DNA of 64,000 nucleotides, taken from assembly GCA_018057825.1 (NCBI GenBank), contig JAGPCY010000003.1, forward strand, positions 130,916 through 194,915. The letters run 5' to 3'. The position numbers and the translations under genes were made by a program. Positions 20,719-31,124 of this stretch are shown one piece after another. Below the pieces are notes generated by a model that was not told the origin of the DNA, did no database searches, and saw nothing but the letters and a program-made list of their open reading frames with translations. Each line of letters begins with the position of its first letter. Within the stretch, counting starts at the first letter, position 1. The DNA is from Kofleriaceae bacterium (GTDB lineage: Bacteria > Myxococcota_A > Polyangia > Haliangiales > Haliangiaceae).

Positions 20719-23508
20719 ATGAGCGACCTCGATCCCCGCGTCGTCGAACGGTCGGCGCCGAGCGCGATGCCGACCGCGACACCCGACGAGCGACAGCCTG
20801 AGGCCTTCGCGGTCCTCACCGCCGAGGCGCGCCGCCACGCCACGGGAGTGCCGCCGGAGTTCTTGGCTCGCCACGCCCTGGCGATCACCGCGGGCACCGA
20901 CTTCACCGTCGCCGAGGCCGCCCTCGAGGCGCTGGTCCGCCGAGCCACGGCGGTCGAGCGCGATCGACTGGTCGTGCTCCGTCGTCCGACGCGCGGGCGC
21001 CGCGGTCCTGCGCGCGGCGCGTATCGGGTCGGGCGCAAGGGCCAGCGCGAGCGGGCCTACGATGTTTGGCTGGAGTCGCTCGCGCCGTTGAGCGGGAGCT
21101 GCGCGTGCGCCGACTACAGCAAGGCCGGGCTCGGCCTGTGCAAGCATCTCTTCGCGGTGATCGCGCCGCTGGTCGCGTCACCGGCGGGTCGCGCCGGCGC
21201 CAAGGCTCGGCCACCCGCCGACGTCGCAGGGACGACGACCACCGCGCCGCCTGAGCGCGAGCACGGGCCGTGGCTGCGCTGGGATCCGGTGCGACCGTTC
21301 ACGGGTCCGGGTGACTGGCTCGATCGCGTCGGCTGGCAGCCTCGTGCCTCGTCGCCGGGCGGATCGGCGACCGCGCGCGTCGTCGCGCTGTTCACCGCCG
21401 CACCCGAGGCCGGCGGCTCTGGGCTCCGACGTCTCGCGCTCCCCGCGGGCGATCGCGCCGCGCGCCGCACGGCCGTCGAGACCTTGCTCGCGTGGATCGA
21501 GCGCCGCGACCCGGGGGCCGCCGAGCCGGCCCTGGCGCCGCTCCTGCGCGCCGAGCGCGACAAGCTCGCGCGGACCGATGCGGCGGTGGCGCCGCGCGAG
21601 GTGACCCGCCACCTCGCGGGCTTGAAGCACAAGCTGTTCGCGTACCAGCGCGAGGGCGTGGCGCGCTTCCTGGCCAGCAGCCGGCTGCTCCTCGCCGATG
21701 ACATGGGCCTGGGCAAGACCGCGCAGGCGATCGCGGCCTGCCACGTGCTGTTCGCGGCCAAGCGCGTCGCCCGCGGGTTGATCGTCGTGCCGGCGGCGCT
21801 CAAGGCGCAGTGGGCGCGCGAGTGGCAGCAGTTCACCGACCTGGCGCTGACCGTCGTCGAGGGCAGCGCCGCCGAGCGCGCAGCGATCTACGGACGCCCG
21901 CCGCGCGGCGTGCTGCTGGTCAACTACGAACAGGTGTTGCGCGATCTGCCGCTCATGCTGGCCTACGCCCCCGAGGTGGTCGTGCTCGATGAGGCGCAGC
22001 GGATCAAGAACTGGGCCGCCAAGACCTCGGCCCACGTCAAGCAACTGGCCGCGCCGTGGCGCCTGGTCCTGACCGGGACACCGATGGAGAACCGCCTGGG
22101 CGAGCTGTCGTCGATCCTCGATTGGGTCGACGAGACCGCCCTCGAGCCGCGCTGGCGCCTGGGATCGTGGCACGCGGTCCGGGCCGATGGCCGCCACGAG
22201 CTAGTCGGCGCGCGCAACCTCGACACCCTGCGCGTGCGCCTGGCACCGTGCCTGTTGCGCCGGGTCCGGACCGAGGTCCTGAGCCAACTGCCATCGCGTC
22301 GCGACACCTTGGTCGCGGTCCCGCTGACCGCCGACCAGCGCGCCGCCCACGACGACCTCGACGCGCCGATCGCGCGGCTGGCGGCGACGGCCCGACGGCG
22401 GCCGTTGACCCAGGTCGAGTTCCTGCGCCTGATGGGCCTGTTCACCCAGCAGCGGATCCTCTGCAACGGCCTGGCCCAGCGCGACTACGACGAGGTCTGG
22501 CCGGCGCTCGCCCGCGGTCGGGTCGCCACCGAAACCGTGCTGGCGCGCCTGGCCAGCCCCAAGCTCATCGAGCTGCGCGAGCGGATCGCGGCGATCGCGA
22601 TCGACCAGGGCCGCAAGGTCGTGGTGTTCAGTCAGTGGCGACGCATGCTCAAGCTCGCGCACTGGGCGATCGGCGACCTCTTGGCCACCACCGGCCTGCG
22701 CGCGGCGTTCTTCACCGGTCAGGAGGCGCAGCGACGCCGGACCCAGAACCTCGTCGACTTCCACGACGACCCGGCGACGCGCGTGTTGTTCGCCACCGAC
22801 GCGGGCGGCGTAGGCCTCAACCTGCAGAAGGCCGCGAGCTGCATCATCAACCTCGACCTGCCGTGGAACCCCGCGGTGCTCGAGCAGCGCATCGCCCGAG
22901 TCCATCGCTTCGGCCAGACCCAGCCGGTCGATGTCTACGCCCTGGTCGCCGACGGCGGCATCGAGGCCCGCATCGCCGCCCTGGTCGCCGACAAGAAGGC
23001 GCTGTTCCGCGGGTTATTCGACGGCGACAGCGACACCGTCGACTTCGCCCACTCCGGCGCCTTCCTGTCGCGGATCGAGGCGCTGATCGAGCGTCCAACC
23101 GTCGCGACCGCCGCCGTCGATCCCGCACTCGGCGACAGCGGCGACGCGGGCGACATCGATCTCGGCGAGCCCCAGGACCCCGGCGACCCGACTGACGAGC
23201 GCGACCCCGACGGCATCAGCACCGACGGCGCGCCCGCCGCCGTCGTCCAGCCGCTCGTCCCCGCCGCCGCGCCCACCGCCGCCGCCGCGCCCACCGCCGC
23301 CGCCCTCGCCGCCGCCCCCACCGCTGCACCCGATCCATCCGCCGAGGCCGCCCGCGACGCCGCCGGCCTGACTCGCTTGCTGTCGCAGATCTCCGTGCGC
23401 ACCCTGCCCGACGGCCGCCTCGCCGTCGAGGCCGCCCCCGCCGCCGCCGCCGCCCTGTCGACCGTGCTGCGCTCCCTGGCCGAGCTCCTCGACGCCCAGG
23501 CCGGCTGA
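20719..23508 (+). CDS. SNF2-family helicase with SWIM zinc finger
   Basis: The 929-residue protein is predicted to be a DNA translocase. A SWIM-type zinc finger lies near residues 130-150 (CACADYSKAGLGLCKHLF: CxC...CxH). The SNF2 N-domain runs from about 310, with Walker A DDMGLGKTAQ and Walker B-like VLDEAQRIKNW. The helicase C domain follows (KVVVFSQWRRMLK, TDAGGVGLNLQKA, QRIARVHRFGQTQPV). After about 800 comes an acidic, then Ala/Pro-rich low-complexity tail. Such proteins act in transcription-coupled or repair processes (RapA/HepA-like). I prefer the ATG at 20719 to the GTG three codons earlier. It converges with the pair at 23532-25276. Confidence 0.88.
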   Translation: MSDLDPRVVERSAPSAMPTATPDERQPEAFAVLTAEARRHATGVPPEFLARHALAITAGTDFTVAEAALEALVRRATAVERDRLVVLRRPTRGRRGPARGAYRVGRKGQRERAYDVWLESLAPLSGSCACADYSKAGLGLCKHLFAVIAPLVASPAGRAGAKARPPADVAGTTTTAPPEREHGPWLRWDPVRPFTGPGDWLDRVGWQPRASSPGGSATARVVALFTAAPEAGGSGLRRLALPAGDRAARRTAVETLLAWIERRDPGAAEPALAPLLRAERDKLARTDAAVAPREVTRHLAGLKHKLFAYQREGVARFLASSRLLLADDMGLGKTAQAIAACHVLFAAKRVARGLIVVPAALKAQWAREWQQFTDLALTVVEGSAAERAAIYGRPPRGVLLVNYEQVLRDLPLMLAYAPEVVVLDEAQRIKNWAAKTSAHVKQLAAPWRLVLTGTPMENRLGELSSILDWVDETALEPRWRLGSWHAVRADGRHELVGARNLDTLRVRLAPCLLRRVRTEVLSQLPSRRDTLVAVPLTADQRAAHDDLDAPIARLAATARRRPLTQVEFLRLMGLFTQQRILCNGLAQRDYDEVWPALARGRVATETVLARLASPKLIELRERIAAIAIDQGRKVVVFSQWRRMLKLAHWAIGDLLATTGLRAAFFTGQEAQRRRTQNLVDFHDDPATRVLFATDAGGVGLNLQKAASCIINLDLPWNPAVLEQRIARVHRFGQTQPVDVYALVADGGIEARIAALVADKKALFRGLFDGDSDTVDFAHSGAFLSRIEALIERPTVATAAVDPALGDSGDAGDIDLGEPQDPGDPTDERDPDGISTDGAPAAVVQPLVPAAAPTAAAAPTAAALAAAPTAAPDPSAEAARDAAGLTRLLSQISVRTLPDGRLAVEAAPAAAAALSTVLRSLAELLDAQAG

Positions 23509-23531
23509 CCGCGGCGGACGGGGGACCTAGT

Positions 23532-24302
23532 TCAGCGGCTCCAGGGCGGTGTGACGCCCATCGCCGTGAGCAGCGCGTCCACTCCCGTCGCAGCCATTCG
23601 CTTGATCAAGGCCGCGCGGACCTCGATGTCGTCCGACCAAACCGCACCGAAGAAGCGGTTGCCGCCGGGACTCGGAAACCAGCCGGCCATGTGCGACCAG
23701 GAGAACGACTTCGATCTCGAGGCGTCGTCATCGGGTGGCCTCGGACGCGCCGCGAGCCAGGTCGCAACCGCCGGCCCGCGTTTGGGGTGGGCCTCGCACA
23801 GCGCAGCGACCATCAAGCGCTCGAGGTTCTGCCGTTGGGGTAGCACTGGATCCGACGGGTCAGCGCAGCACCAGGTCACGGGCACCAGCGCGACCTCATG
23901 ATCAGCACTTGTCCGCAGGCGCAACGTCTCGGGATCAAAACCCGGCAGCCGCTCGGCCATGCGCAGAATTCGCTCACGAGCGCGGCGCCGGGCATCGTCG
24001 ACGTCGCACGCATCGTCCTCGTCGAGACAGATGACGAGGCCCGCCGGTCGAACCGCGCCCGCCTGCTTCAATTGTGCCTCGAAGCCATCCGAGGCTCCCT
24101 TCTTGCCGCCAGACGCGTGGATCTCGACGCGCTGGCTACCCAGTTCGTAGCCAAACACCCCCTTCTTGAAAGACGGATCGCCTTTGAGCGATCGAGCTCC
24201 GAGCGCGTGCTCGAACAGTCCGGCCAGGAAATCGCGGTCGTGATAGCCCTCGCAGTAGAGCTTCCAGAGGCTGGAGGCACAACCCGCCACCGCCGTCGTC
24301 AT
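23532..24302 (-). CDS. Toprim-like (DUF4276-type) protein paired with ATPase
   Basis: The 256-residue protein begins with KLYCEGYHDRDFLAGLFEHAL, the acidic CEGxxD start of Toprim-like DUF3226/DUF4276 proteins. It continues with LVICLDEDDACDVDDARRR, the second acidic cluster, so a metal-dependent nuclease fold is plausible. The rest is unremarkable; FSWSHMAGWFPSPGGNRFF near the C-terminus resembles family members. The ATG overlaps the stop of the upstream ATPase (ATGA), so the two are coupled. ATPase plus Toprim partners recall OLD/Gabija-like or other anti-phage modules; that function is inference from gene pairing. DNA-level GC is lower than in the flanking ABC exporter genes. Confidence 0.65.
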   Translation of the reverse strand: MTTAVAGCASSLWKLYCEGYHDRDFLAGLFEHALGARSLKGDPSFKKGVFGYELGSQRVEIHASGGKKGASDGFEAQLKQAGAVRPAGLVICLDEDDACDVDDARRRARERILRMAERLPGFDPETLRLRTSADHEVALVPVTWCCADPSDPVLPQRQNLERLMVAALCEAHPKRGPAVATWLAARPRPPDDDASRSKSFSWSHMAGWFPSPGGNRFFGAVWSDDIEVRAALIKRMAATGVDALLTAMGVTPPWSR

Positions 24303-25276
24303 CGCAGGTCCTCTCCGATCTCGTTGAGCTGGAAGCGCGCTGTCGCGCCATCGACCCGGGTCGCCGTCAAGGCGTGATCGCGTAGCCGGACCAAGTGCAC
24401 CGCGGTCTGATCGAGCAGCTCGGTGCGGTCGGCGAAGAACAGGAGGTCCTCGATCAACTCCAGGCTGTGGGTCGTGAGGACCACCTGGACGCCGCGCTTC
24501 ACCGCCTGGCAGATCCCTTGGGCCATGAGTCGGAGCGTGCGCGGGTGCTGATGGATCTCGGGTTCTTCCAGGAGGGCCAGGCCGCCACTCCTGCACATGG
24601 CTAGCTCGAGCAAGGTGCGAATCAGGGCTGCCACACCTTCGCCGGACAGTGCGACGGGGACCAAGCCGGTCTCGCGATCGATGTAGAGCACCGACTGGTT
24701 GTCCGGGTCGCTCAAGATCTCGAGGCGACGATACCCGGACAGCAGCTCACCGAGGACGTCGTCGACGAACGCCACTCCGCCGGCGAGCCGAGCATCCGCG
24801 TAGATCGCAGGCAACGGTGCGTGCATGGCCCCGGGCGCGGATTCGATCAGCCGGACGAAGGGGGCGTCGCGCGTGCCCGCCGGCCGTTGGTAGTTGTTGT
24901 CCGGGTCAAACCTGACCGTGACCTCGGGCGATACCGCCACGCCGCCGCGCAAGGTGACGGCCGTCAGCGCGTTCACGTCGGACTGCCACACCCGCGTCGT
25001 GTCGAAGGCTGCGATGCCGTCAACGGAGACCTCCATCTCGGCGCTTGTGCCCCCGCGCCAACGCAGCCAAGCATGTCCGAAACGGACCTCGACCCGGCGC
25101 CGCACCGCGCGCCCGATCGCGTCGCCAGGCGTGGGTGAGGCGCCGATCAACAGCGCGTCGAGCACCGAGCTCTTGCCGCAACCATTCGGGCCGACCAGGA
25201 TCGACAGCCCGGCCAAGCTCGGCACTTCGCCATGCTCGATACCGCGTAGCCGCGCGATGTTGATACGGGTGATCAC
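24299..25276 (-). CDS. AAA (SMC/OLD-like) ATPase
   Basis: The 325-residue protein has the single-chain ATPase layout of the AAA_15/AAA_21 group. The N-terminus is ITRINIARLRGIEHGEV with Walker A VGPNGCGKSS (about residue 25). A central insertion follows, then signature-like SGEGVAALIRTLLELA, Walker B GLALLEEPEIHQHP and switch VVLTTHSLELIEDL. No Toprim domain is fused; it is supplied by the next gene. I place the start at GTG 25276, directly before the conserved N-terminus and a few bases after GAGG. A GTG at 25303 is the alternative. Possible roles are anti-phage defence or DNA-end processing. Confidence 0.75.
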   Translation of the reverse strand: MITRINIARLRGIEHGEVPSLAGLSILVGPNGCGKSSVLDALLIGASPTPGDAIGRAVRRRVEVRFGHAWLRWRGGTSAEMEVSVDGIAAFDTTRVWQSDVNALTAVTLRGGVAVSPEVTVRFDPDNNYQRPAGTRDAPFVRLIESAPGAMHAPLPAIYADARLAGGVAFVDDVLGELLSGYRRLEILSDPDNQSVLYIDRETGLVPVALSGEGVAALIRTLLELAMCRSGGLALLEEPEIHQHPRTLRLMAQGICQAVKRGVQVVLTTHSLELIEDLLFFADRTELLDQTAVHLVRLRDHALTATRVDGATARFQLNEIGEDLR

Positions 25277-25333
25277 CGGCGTCCTCGGCGGCGAGGGTAC
25301 CACAAGGGTGACCGGTGACTGACCCCGGCGCGG

Positions 25334-26027
25334 TCAGGCCGGCGGCGGGTTGGCGCGGTCGCTCTGGATGCGGCCGTCGACCATCTCGACGACGCGATCG
25401 CAGGCGGCGGCGATGCGGGGATCGTGGGTGACGACCAGGAAGGTGGTGCCGAGGTCGCGGTTGAAGCGGCGCATGAGGGCGAAGACCTCGTCGGACGACG
25501 CGGTGTCGAGGTTGCCGGTGGGCTCGTCGGCGAGGACCAGGGGCGGCTTGCGCGCCAGGGCGCGGGCGATCGCGACGCGCTGCTGCTGGCCGCCCGACAG
25601 ATCGGTGGCGCGGTAGCGCAGGCGATCGCCCAGGCCGACGGCGCGCAGGAGCTCCTCGGCCTCGGTCCACATCGCGCGGGTCGGCGTGCCGCGATCGCCC
25701 CAGGCCGGCAGCACCACGTTCTCGAGCGCGGTGAAGGCGGGCAAGAGATGATGGAACTGGAACACGAAGCCCAGGGCGCGGGCGCGCAGCGCGGTCAGGG
25801 CGCGTTCGTCGAGGCCGGTGGTGTCGCGGCCGGCCACCGCGATCCGGCCGGCGGTCGGCCGATCGAGCAGGCCGATCAAGTTGAGGAGCGTGCTCTTGCC
25901 CGACCCCGACGGCCCGATCAGCGCGGTCAGCTCGCCCGGGTGCAGGGTCAGCGACACGCCGTCGAGGGCGCGGGTCTTGACCGTGGTCCCGTACTCCTTG
26001 ACCACGCCGTCGACGGTGAGGACCGGC

Positions 26028-26035
<8 letters not shown>
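25334..26035 (-). CDS. ABC transporter ATP-binding protein (LolD/MacB type)
   Basis: The 233-residue nucleotide-binding subunit shows Walker [11 protein letters not shown]-loop [12 protein letters not shown], signature [16 protein letters not shown], Walker [13 protein letters not shown] and H-loop VTHDPR. These sequences and the length place it in the LolD/MacB group, which powers lipoprotein sorting or mechanotransmission-type export. The ATG at 26035 overlaps the end of the permease gene by 8 bp. Together with the next two genes it forms a membrane-fusion/permease/ATPase export set read leftward. Confidence 0.93.
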
Positions 26036-27247
<1,212 letters not shown>

Positions 27248-27248
<1 letters not shown>

Positions 27249-28456
27249 TAGCGCCGCTCCGCGCGGACCCGCGCGCCGTCGGCCAGGGGCCGGCCCGACG
27301 GCACGATGACCTCGGCGCCGGCGGTCAGCCCGTCGACGATCTCGACCGCGCCGTCGCCGCGCAGCCCGACCTTGACCGCGCGCCGCACCGCGCGTCCGCG
27401 CTCGACCACGTGGACCCAGGGCGCCGCGGTGGCCGCGCCGTGGACGACCTCGCTGGGCACGGTCACGACCTGGGCCTTGGCCGCGATCGTCAGATCGATC
27501 GACACCGTCATGTCGGGCTTGAGGATCGGCGGCGGCGCGGCGACCGCGAGCCGGACCTCGACCGAGCCGCGCTGCGGATCGACCGCCGGCGCGAGGTAGC
27601 TGACCGTGGCCTCGAAGAGCTGAGCGGGGAAGGCGTCGGCCGCGACCTTGGCCACCTGGCCCAGGCGCAGCCACGCGAGGTTGCGCTCGTCGGGGAAGAA
27701 CACCAGCTCAACCGCGCTGTCGGCGGCGATCTCGAGGAGCGCGCGGGCCGGCTGCACCACGTCTCCGGGCTCGACCGAGCGCGCCAGCACCGTCCCCGGT
27801 TGCGTCGCGACGATCCGGGTCTGGCCCAGGCGGACCTTGGCCGACGCGAGCTGGGCCTGGGCCTGGAGCTGCGCCGTCAGCGCCACCCGCGAGTCGGCGC
27901 CGAGCGGCGTCGACGCGAGCTGTTGCGCCGCCGCCGCGGTGCGCTGCGCCGTCGCCAGATCGACCGCGCGCTGGGCGTTCTCGGCCTCGACCGCCGGCAC
28001 CGCCCCCGACTGCGCCAGCTTGGTCGAGCGGGTCAGCTCGAGCTGGGCCTTCGCCAGGTTGGTCTCGGCCTGGCGCAGCGCCTCCGTCGCGACGATCGCG
28101 CCGACCCGCCGGAGCTGGTCGACCCGGGCCTGGGCCTGCTTGACCGCCGCCTCCGCCTGCGCCACCGCCGCGCGCTCCGCTGCGTCGTCGAGCTGCACCA
28201 GCAGGTCGCCCGCCGCCACCCGTTGGCCCTCCACCGCGCCCACCGCCACCACCAGCCCCGCGAGCTGCGACGAGATCGAGAGCCGGGTCGGCACCCGAAC
28301 CCGCCCGCTCGCCACCAGGTGCTGCTCCAGATCGCGCCGCTCGGCGATCACCGTCTCCACCGCCGGCCCGCGCGCCCGCATCCACCAGACCACCGCCGCC
28401 AGCGCCACCGCCACCGCGGCGATCCACACGCTCGGACGTCGCAGCCAGCTTCGCAT
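27248..28456 (-). CDS. Membrane-fusion protein (HlyD/MacA family)
   Basis: The 402-residue periplasmic adaptor has an N-terminal membrane anchor (VWIAAVAVALAAVVWW). A biotinyl-lipoyl half motif follows (SISSQLAGLVVAVGAVEGQRV). Next is a long Ala/Gln-rich coiled-coil hairpin (about 90-215; AEAAVKQAQARVDQLRR), then beta-barrel and membrane-proximal domains. This matches MacA-type partners of MacB-like ABC exporters, and the following genes encode exactly that permease and ATPase. I chose the ATG at 28456 over the GTG one codon upstream. A hexanucleotide repeat array lies directly upstream, in the promoter region. Confidence 0.9.
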
Positions 28457-28503
28457 CACCCGTCGTCTACCACGCCCGGGCGCGGCCGGGTCCAGGTCGG
28501 GCT

Positions 28504-28635
<132 letters not shown>

Positions 28636-28658
28636 CGCTCGTCAGTGGGCGCGGCCGA

Positions 28659-29891
28659 TCACCACAGCTTGCGATCGCCCAGCGGCACGCCGTCCCAGCG
28701 GCCGCGCTCGGCGCGCAGGGAGACGGTGCCGTCGGGGGCGAGGGTCACGTTGAGCTTGCGCTCGACGACGATGGGCAGGCCGCTGGTCTGGAGATCGGCG
28801 ACGTCGGCGAGGTCGTCGCCCTCGGCGAGGCCGAGGCGCTCGCGGCGGTAGCTGTAGGCGACGTCGAGGTCGAGGGGGCACGACGGCGCGGCGCCGGCCG
28901 GGGCGAGGCACACGACCAGGCCTTGGGTCGACTCGGTCTCGACCTCGTCGACGCCCATGTCGGAGTCCTGGCGCGCCTTGCTCGTCTCGACGCGGACGAT
29001 GCGCTTGCCGCCGAGGTCCTCGGCGCGGATGCTGTCGACGGTGAAGTCCTCGGAGATCCCGAAGGCGCCGGGGTTGTAGACGTAGGCGAGGTCGGCGATC
29101 ACCGCCCAGCCGGCGGGGCCGCGGCCGATCAGGACCACGCTGGCCTCGCCGATCGCGCTCATCTCGTACTCGGCGGTCTGGAAGCCGTCGACGGTGGTCG
29201 GTGACAGCTTGCACTCGGGCGTGCGGCCGGCCTCGTCGAAGTCCTTGGCCGCGGTGGCCGACAGACACGCGCAAACCTCGTCGGCGGTGGCGACCGGCGC
29301 GGCGCACGGCAAGGGCGCGGGGCCCGGCGCGGCGGCGGCCGTGGCCAGCCCAGCCAGGCGCTTCTCGACGGTGGCGTTGGGGCGGAGCGCCAGCGACTCG
29401 CGGTACAGCGCCGCCGCGCGATCGGGCGCCGCGGTCTCCTCGGCGCGGCCGAGGTTGTAGAGCGCCGCCGCCTTGAGCTTGGGATCGGTCGTGGCGCCGA
29501 CCGCCGCGCGCCCGGCCTTGCGCGCCTTGGCCAGATCCCCCGACGCCATGTACGCGAACGACAGCTCGGCCAGCGCGCGATCGTCGCCGGGCAGGAGCGC
29601 CAGCGCCGCCTCGAGCTCGGCGATCGCCTCGGGCCACTTGGTGGCCTTCGCCAGCGTGCGCCCGGCCTGGAGCCGCCGCTTGTACTCGGCCCGCGTGGCC
29701 TTGGAGATCTTCGTCGGCTTCACCGCCGGCTTGTCGGGCTTGTCAGGCTTGGCGGCGGGCGCTGCGGCCGCCGCATCCACCGTCGCCGTCGCGGTCGGCG
29801 CCGTCGCGCTCCCCCCGGTGGGCGGCGGCGCCTTCGACTTGCCACAAGCGGCGATCCACAACGTCGCGAGCACAACCGTCGTACGCGTCAT
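28659..29891 (-). CDS. TPR-containing lipoprotein
   Basis: The 410-residue lipoprotein has signal VVLATLWIAAC and a Pro/Ala/Lys linker to residue 65. TPR units follow (KWPEAIAELEAALALLPGD; AALYNLGRAEETAAPDRAAALYRE). A C-terminal domain at about 190-410 has four or more Cys residues (PLPCAAP, EVCACLS, PECKLS, LVVCLAP, APSCPLDL) that could form disulfides in the periplasm. I do not recognise the C-terminal family. It is divergent from the DUF1513 gene at 29950, sharing a 58-bp intergenic promoter region. Confidence 0.72.
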   Translation of the reverse strand: MTRTTVVLATLWIAACGKSKAPPPTGGSATAPTATATVDAAAAAPAAKPDKPDKPAVKPTKISKATRAEYKRRLQAGRTLAKATKWPEAIAELEAALALLPGDDRALAELSFAYMASGDLAKARKAGRAAVGATTDPKLKAAALYNLGRAEETAAPDRAAALYRESLALRPNATVEKRLAGLATAAAAPGPAPLPCAAPVATADEVCACLSATAAKDFDEAGRTPECKLSPTTVDGFQTAEYEMSAIGEASVVLIGRGPAGWAVIADLAYVYNPGAFGISEDFTVDSIRAEDLGGKRIVRVETSKARQDSDMGVDEVETESTQGLVVCLAPAGAAPSCPLDLDVAYSYRRERLGLAEGDDLADVADLQTSGLPIVVERKLNVTLAPDGTVSLRAERGRWDGVPLGDRKLW

Positions 29892-29949
29892 CCGGCCACG
29901 GTATCACGCGCGCGCGGCGGCCCTGGCGTCGCGTGGTAGCGTGCCGCTG

Positions 29950-31056
29950 ATGGACCTGACGCGGCGGCAATGGCTCGGCGGCCTGGCGGCCGGTGCCGCC
30001 CTCGCCGGCTGTCGACGGCCGAGCCCGGCGCCGACGCGGCTGGGGACGATCGTCGGGGGCGGCGCCTTCGGGACGAGCGATCGGCCCGACGTGACGCGGT
30101 ATGCGCTGTCCTTGGTCGATCTCGATCGCGGCGGCGTGGTCGAGGTCGAGGTGACGTTCACGGTCCACGGCTTCGCGCCGGATCCGACGCGGCCGCGGCG
30201 CGCGGTGTGCTTCGAGAAGCAAGGCCCGGGCGGGTGCGAGGTCGATCTGCAGGCGGCGGCGGTGACGCGGCCGGTGGCACCGACGTCGGGCCGCGCGTTC
30301 TACGGCCACGGCGTGTTCGCGCCCGACGGTCGGCTCTTGTACGCGGTCGAGACCGAGCGCGCGACCGAGCGCGGGGTGATCGTGGTCCGCGACGGCGCGA
30401 GCCTGGCCGTGGTCGGCGAGTTCCCGAGCTACGGCGCCAATCCCCACGACTGCGTGTGGACCGATGGCGGGCGGACCCTGGTCATCACCAACGGCGGCAG
30501 CGCCGGCGCGAGCGCCGACGGCGATCCCAGCGTGGTCCTGGTCGACGCCGCGACCCAGGCGCTGCGCGAGCGCCTGCCCATCCCGGCGCCGGGCTGGAAC
30601 GCCGGCCACGTCGCGATCTCCGACGCCGGCGACGTGGTCGCGGTGTCGGCGCCGCGGACCGGACGCTCGCCGCGCGATCTGGGCGGCGTCTCGATCGGCG
30701 CTCGCGGCCGCGGCCTGACCGCGGTGACCGCACCCGCGGCGGTCACCGGCGCGCTGGTCGGCGAGTCGCTGTCGGTGGCCCTCGATCCGGTGCGCGGGGT
30801 GGTCGGCGTCACCACGCCCAGCGCCGGGCGCCTGACCTTCTGGGACCTGGCGACCCACGCGCTGCGCGCCGACCTGGCCCTGCCGATCGCCCGCGGCCTG
30901 ACCCGGACCCTTGACGGCAGCGCCTTCGTCGTCGCCCACTCCGGCGGGCAGGTCGATCGGATCGATCCGGTGACGCTCGCGATCGATCCGCGCGCGACCG
31001 TGCGCGGCACCAAGCTGTCGGGTTCGCACCTGTACGCCTGGGATCCGCGGGCGTAG
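29950..31056 (+). CDS. DUF1513-family exported protein
   Basis: The 368-residue protein begins TRRQWLGGLAAGAALAGC, a twin-arginine signal that also ends in a lipobox Cys. The remainder matches the DUF1513 beta-propeller layout: FYGHGVFAPDGRLLYAVE, YGANPHDCVWTDGGRTLVITNGG and LSVALDPVRGVVGVTTP. In other bacteria DUF1513 genes usually sit beside imelysin and DUF1111 iron-related genes. No such neighbour is present here, so the role is unknown. The start ATG was chosen for the Tat motif. Confidence 0.8.
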   Translation: MDLTRRQWLGGLAAGAALAGCRRPSPAPTRLGTIVGGGAFGTSDRPDVTRYALSLVDLDRGGVVEVEVTFTVHGFAPDPTRPRRAVCFEKQGPGGCEVDLQAAAVTRPVAPTSGRAFYGHGVFAPDGRLLYAVETERATERGVIVVRDGASLAVVGEFPSYGANPHDCVWTDGGRTLVITNGGSAGASADGDPSVVLVDAATQALRERLPIPAPGWNAGHVAISDAGDVVAVSAPRTGRSPRDLGGVSIGARGRGLTAVTAPAAVTGALVGESLSVALDPVRGVVGVTTPSAGRLTFWDLATHALRADLALPIARGLTRTLDGSAFVVAHSGGQVDRIDPVTLAIDPRATVRGTKLSGSHLYAWDPRA

Positions 31057-31124
31057 CCGCGCCGTCACCGCGCCGTCGCGAAGCGCGGGCGCCGACGCCA
31101 TCGAGGATCGCGTAGGCTCGGGCG

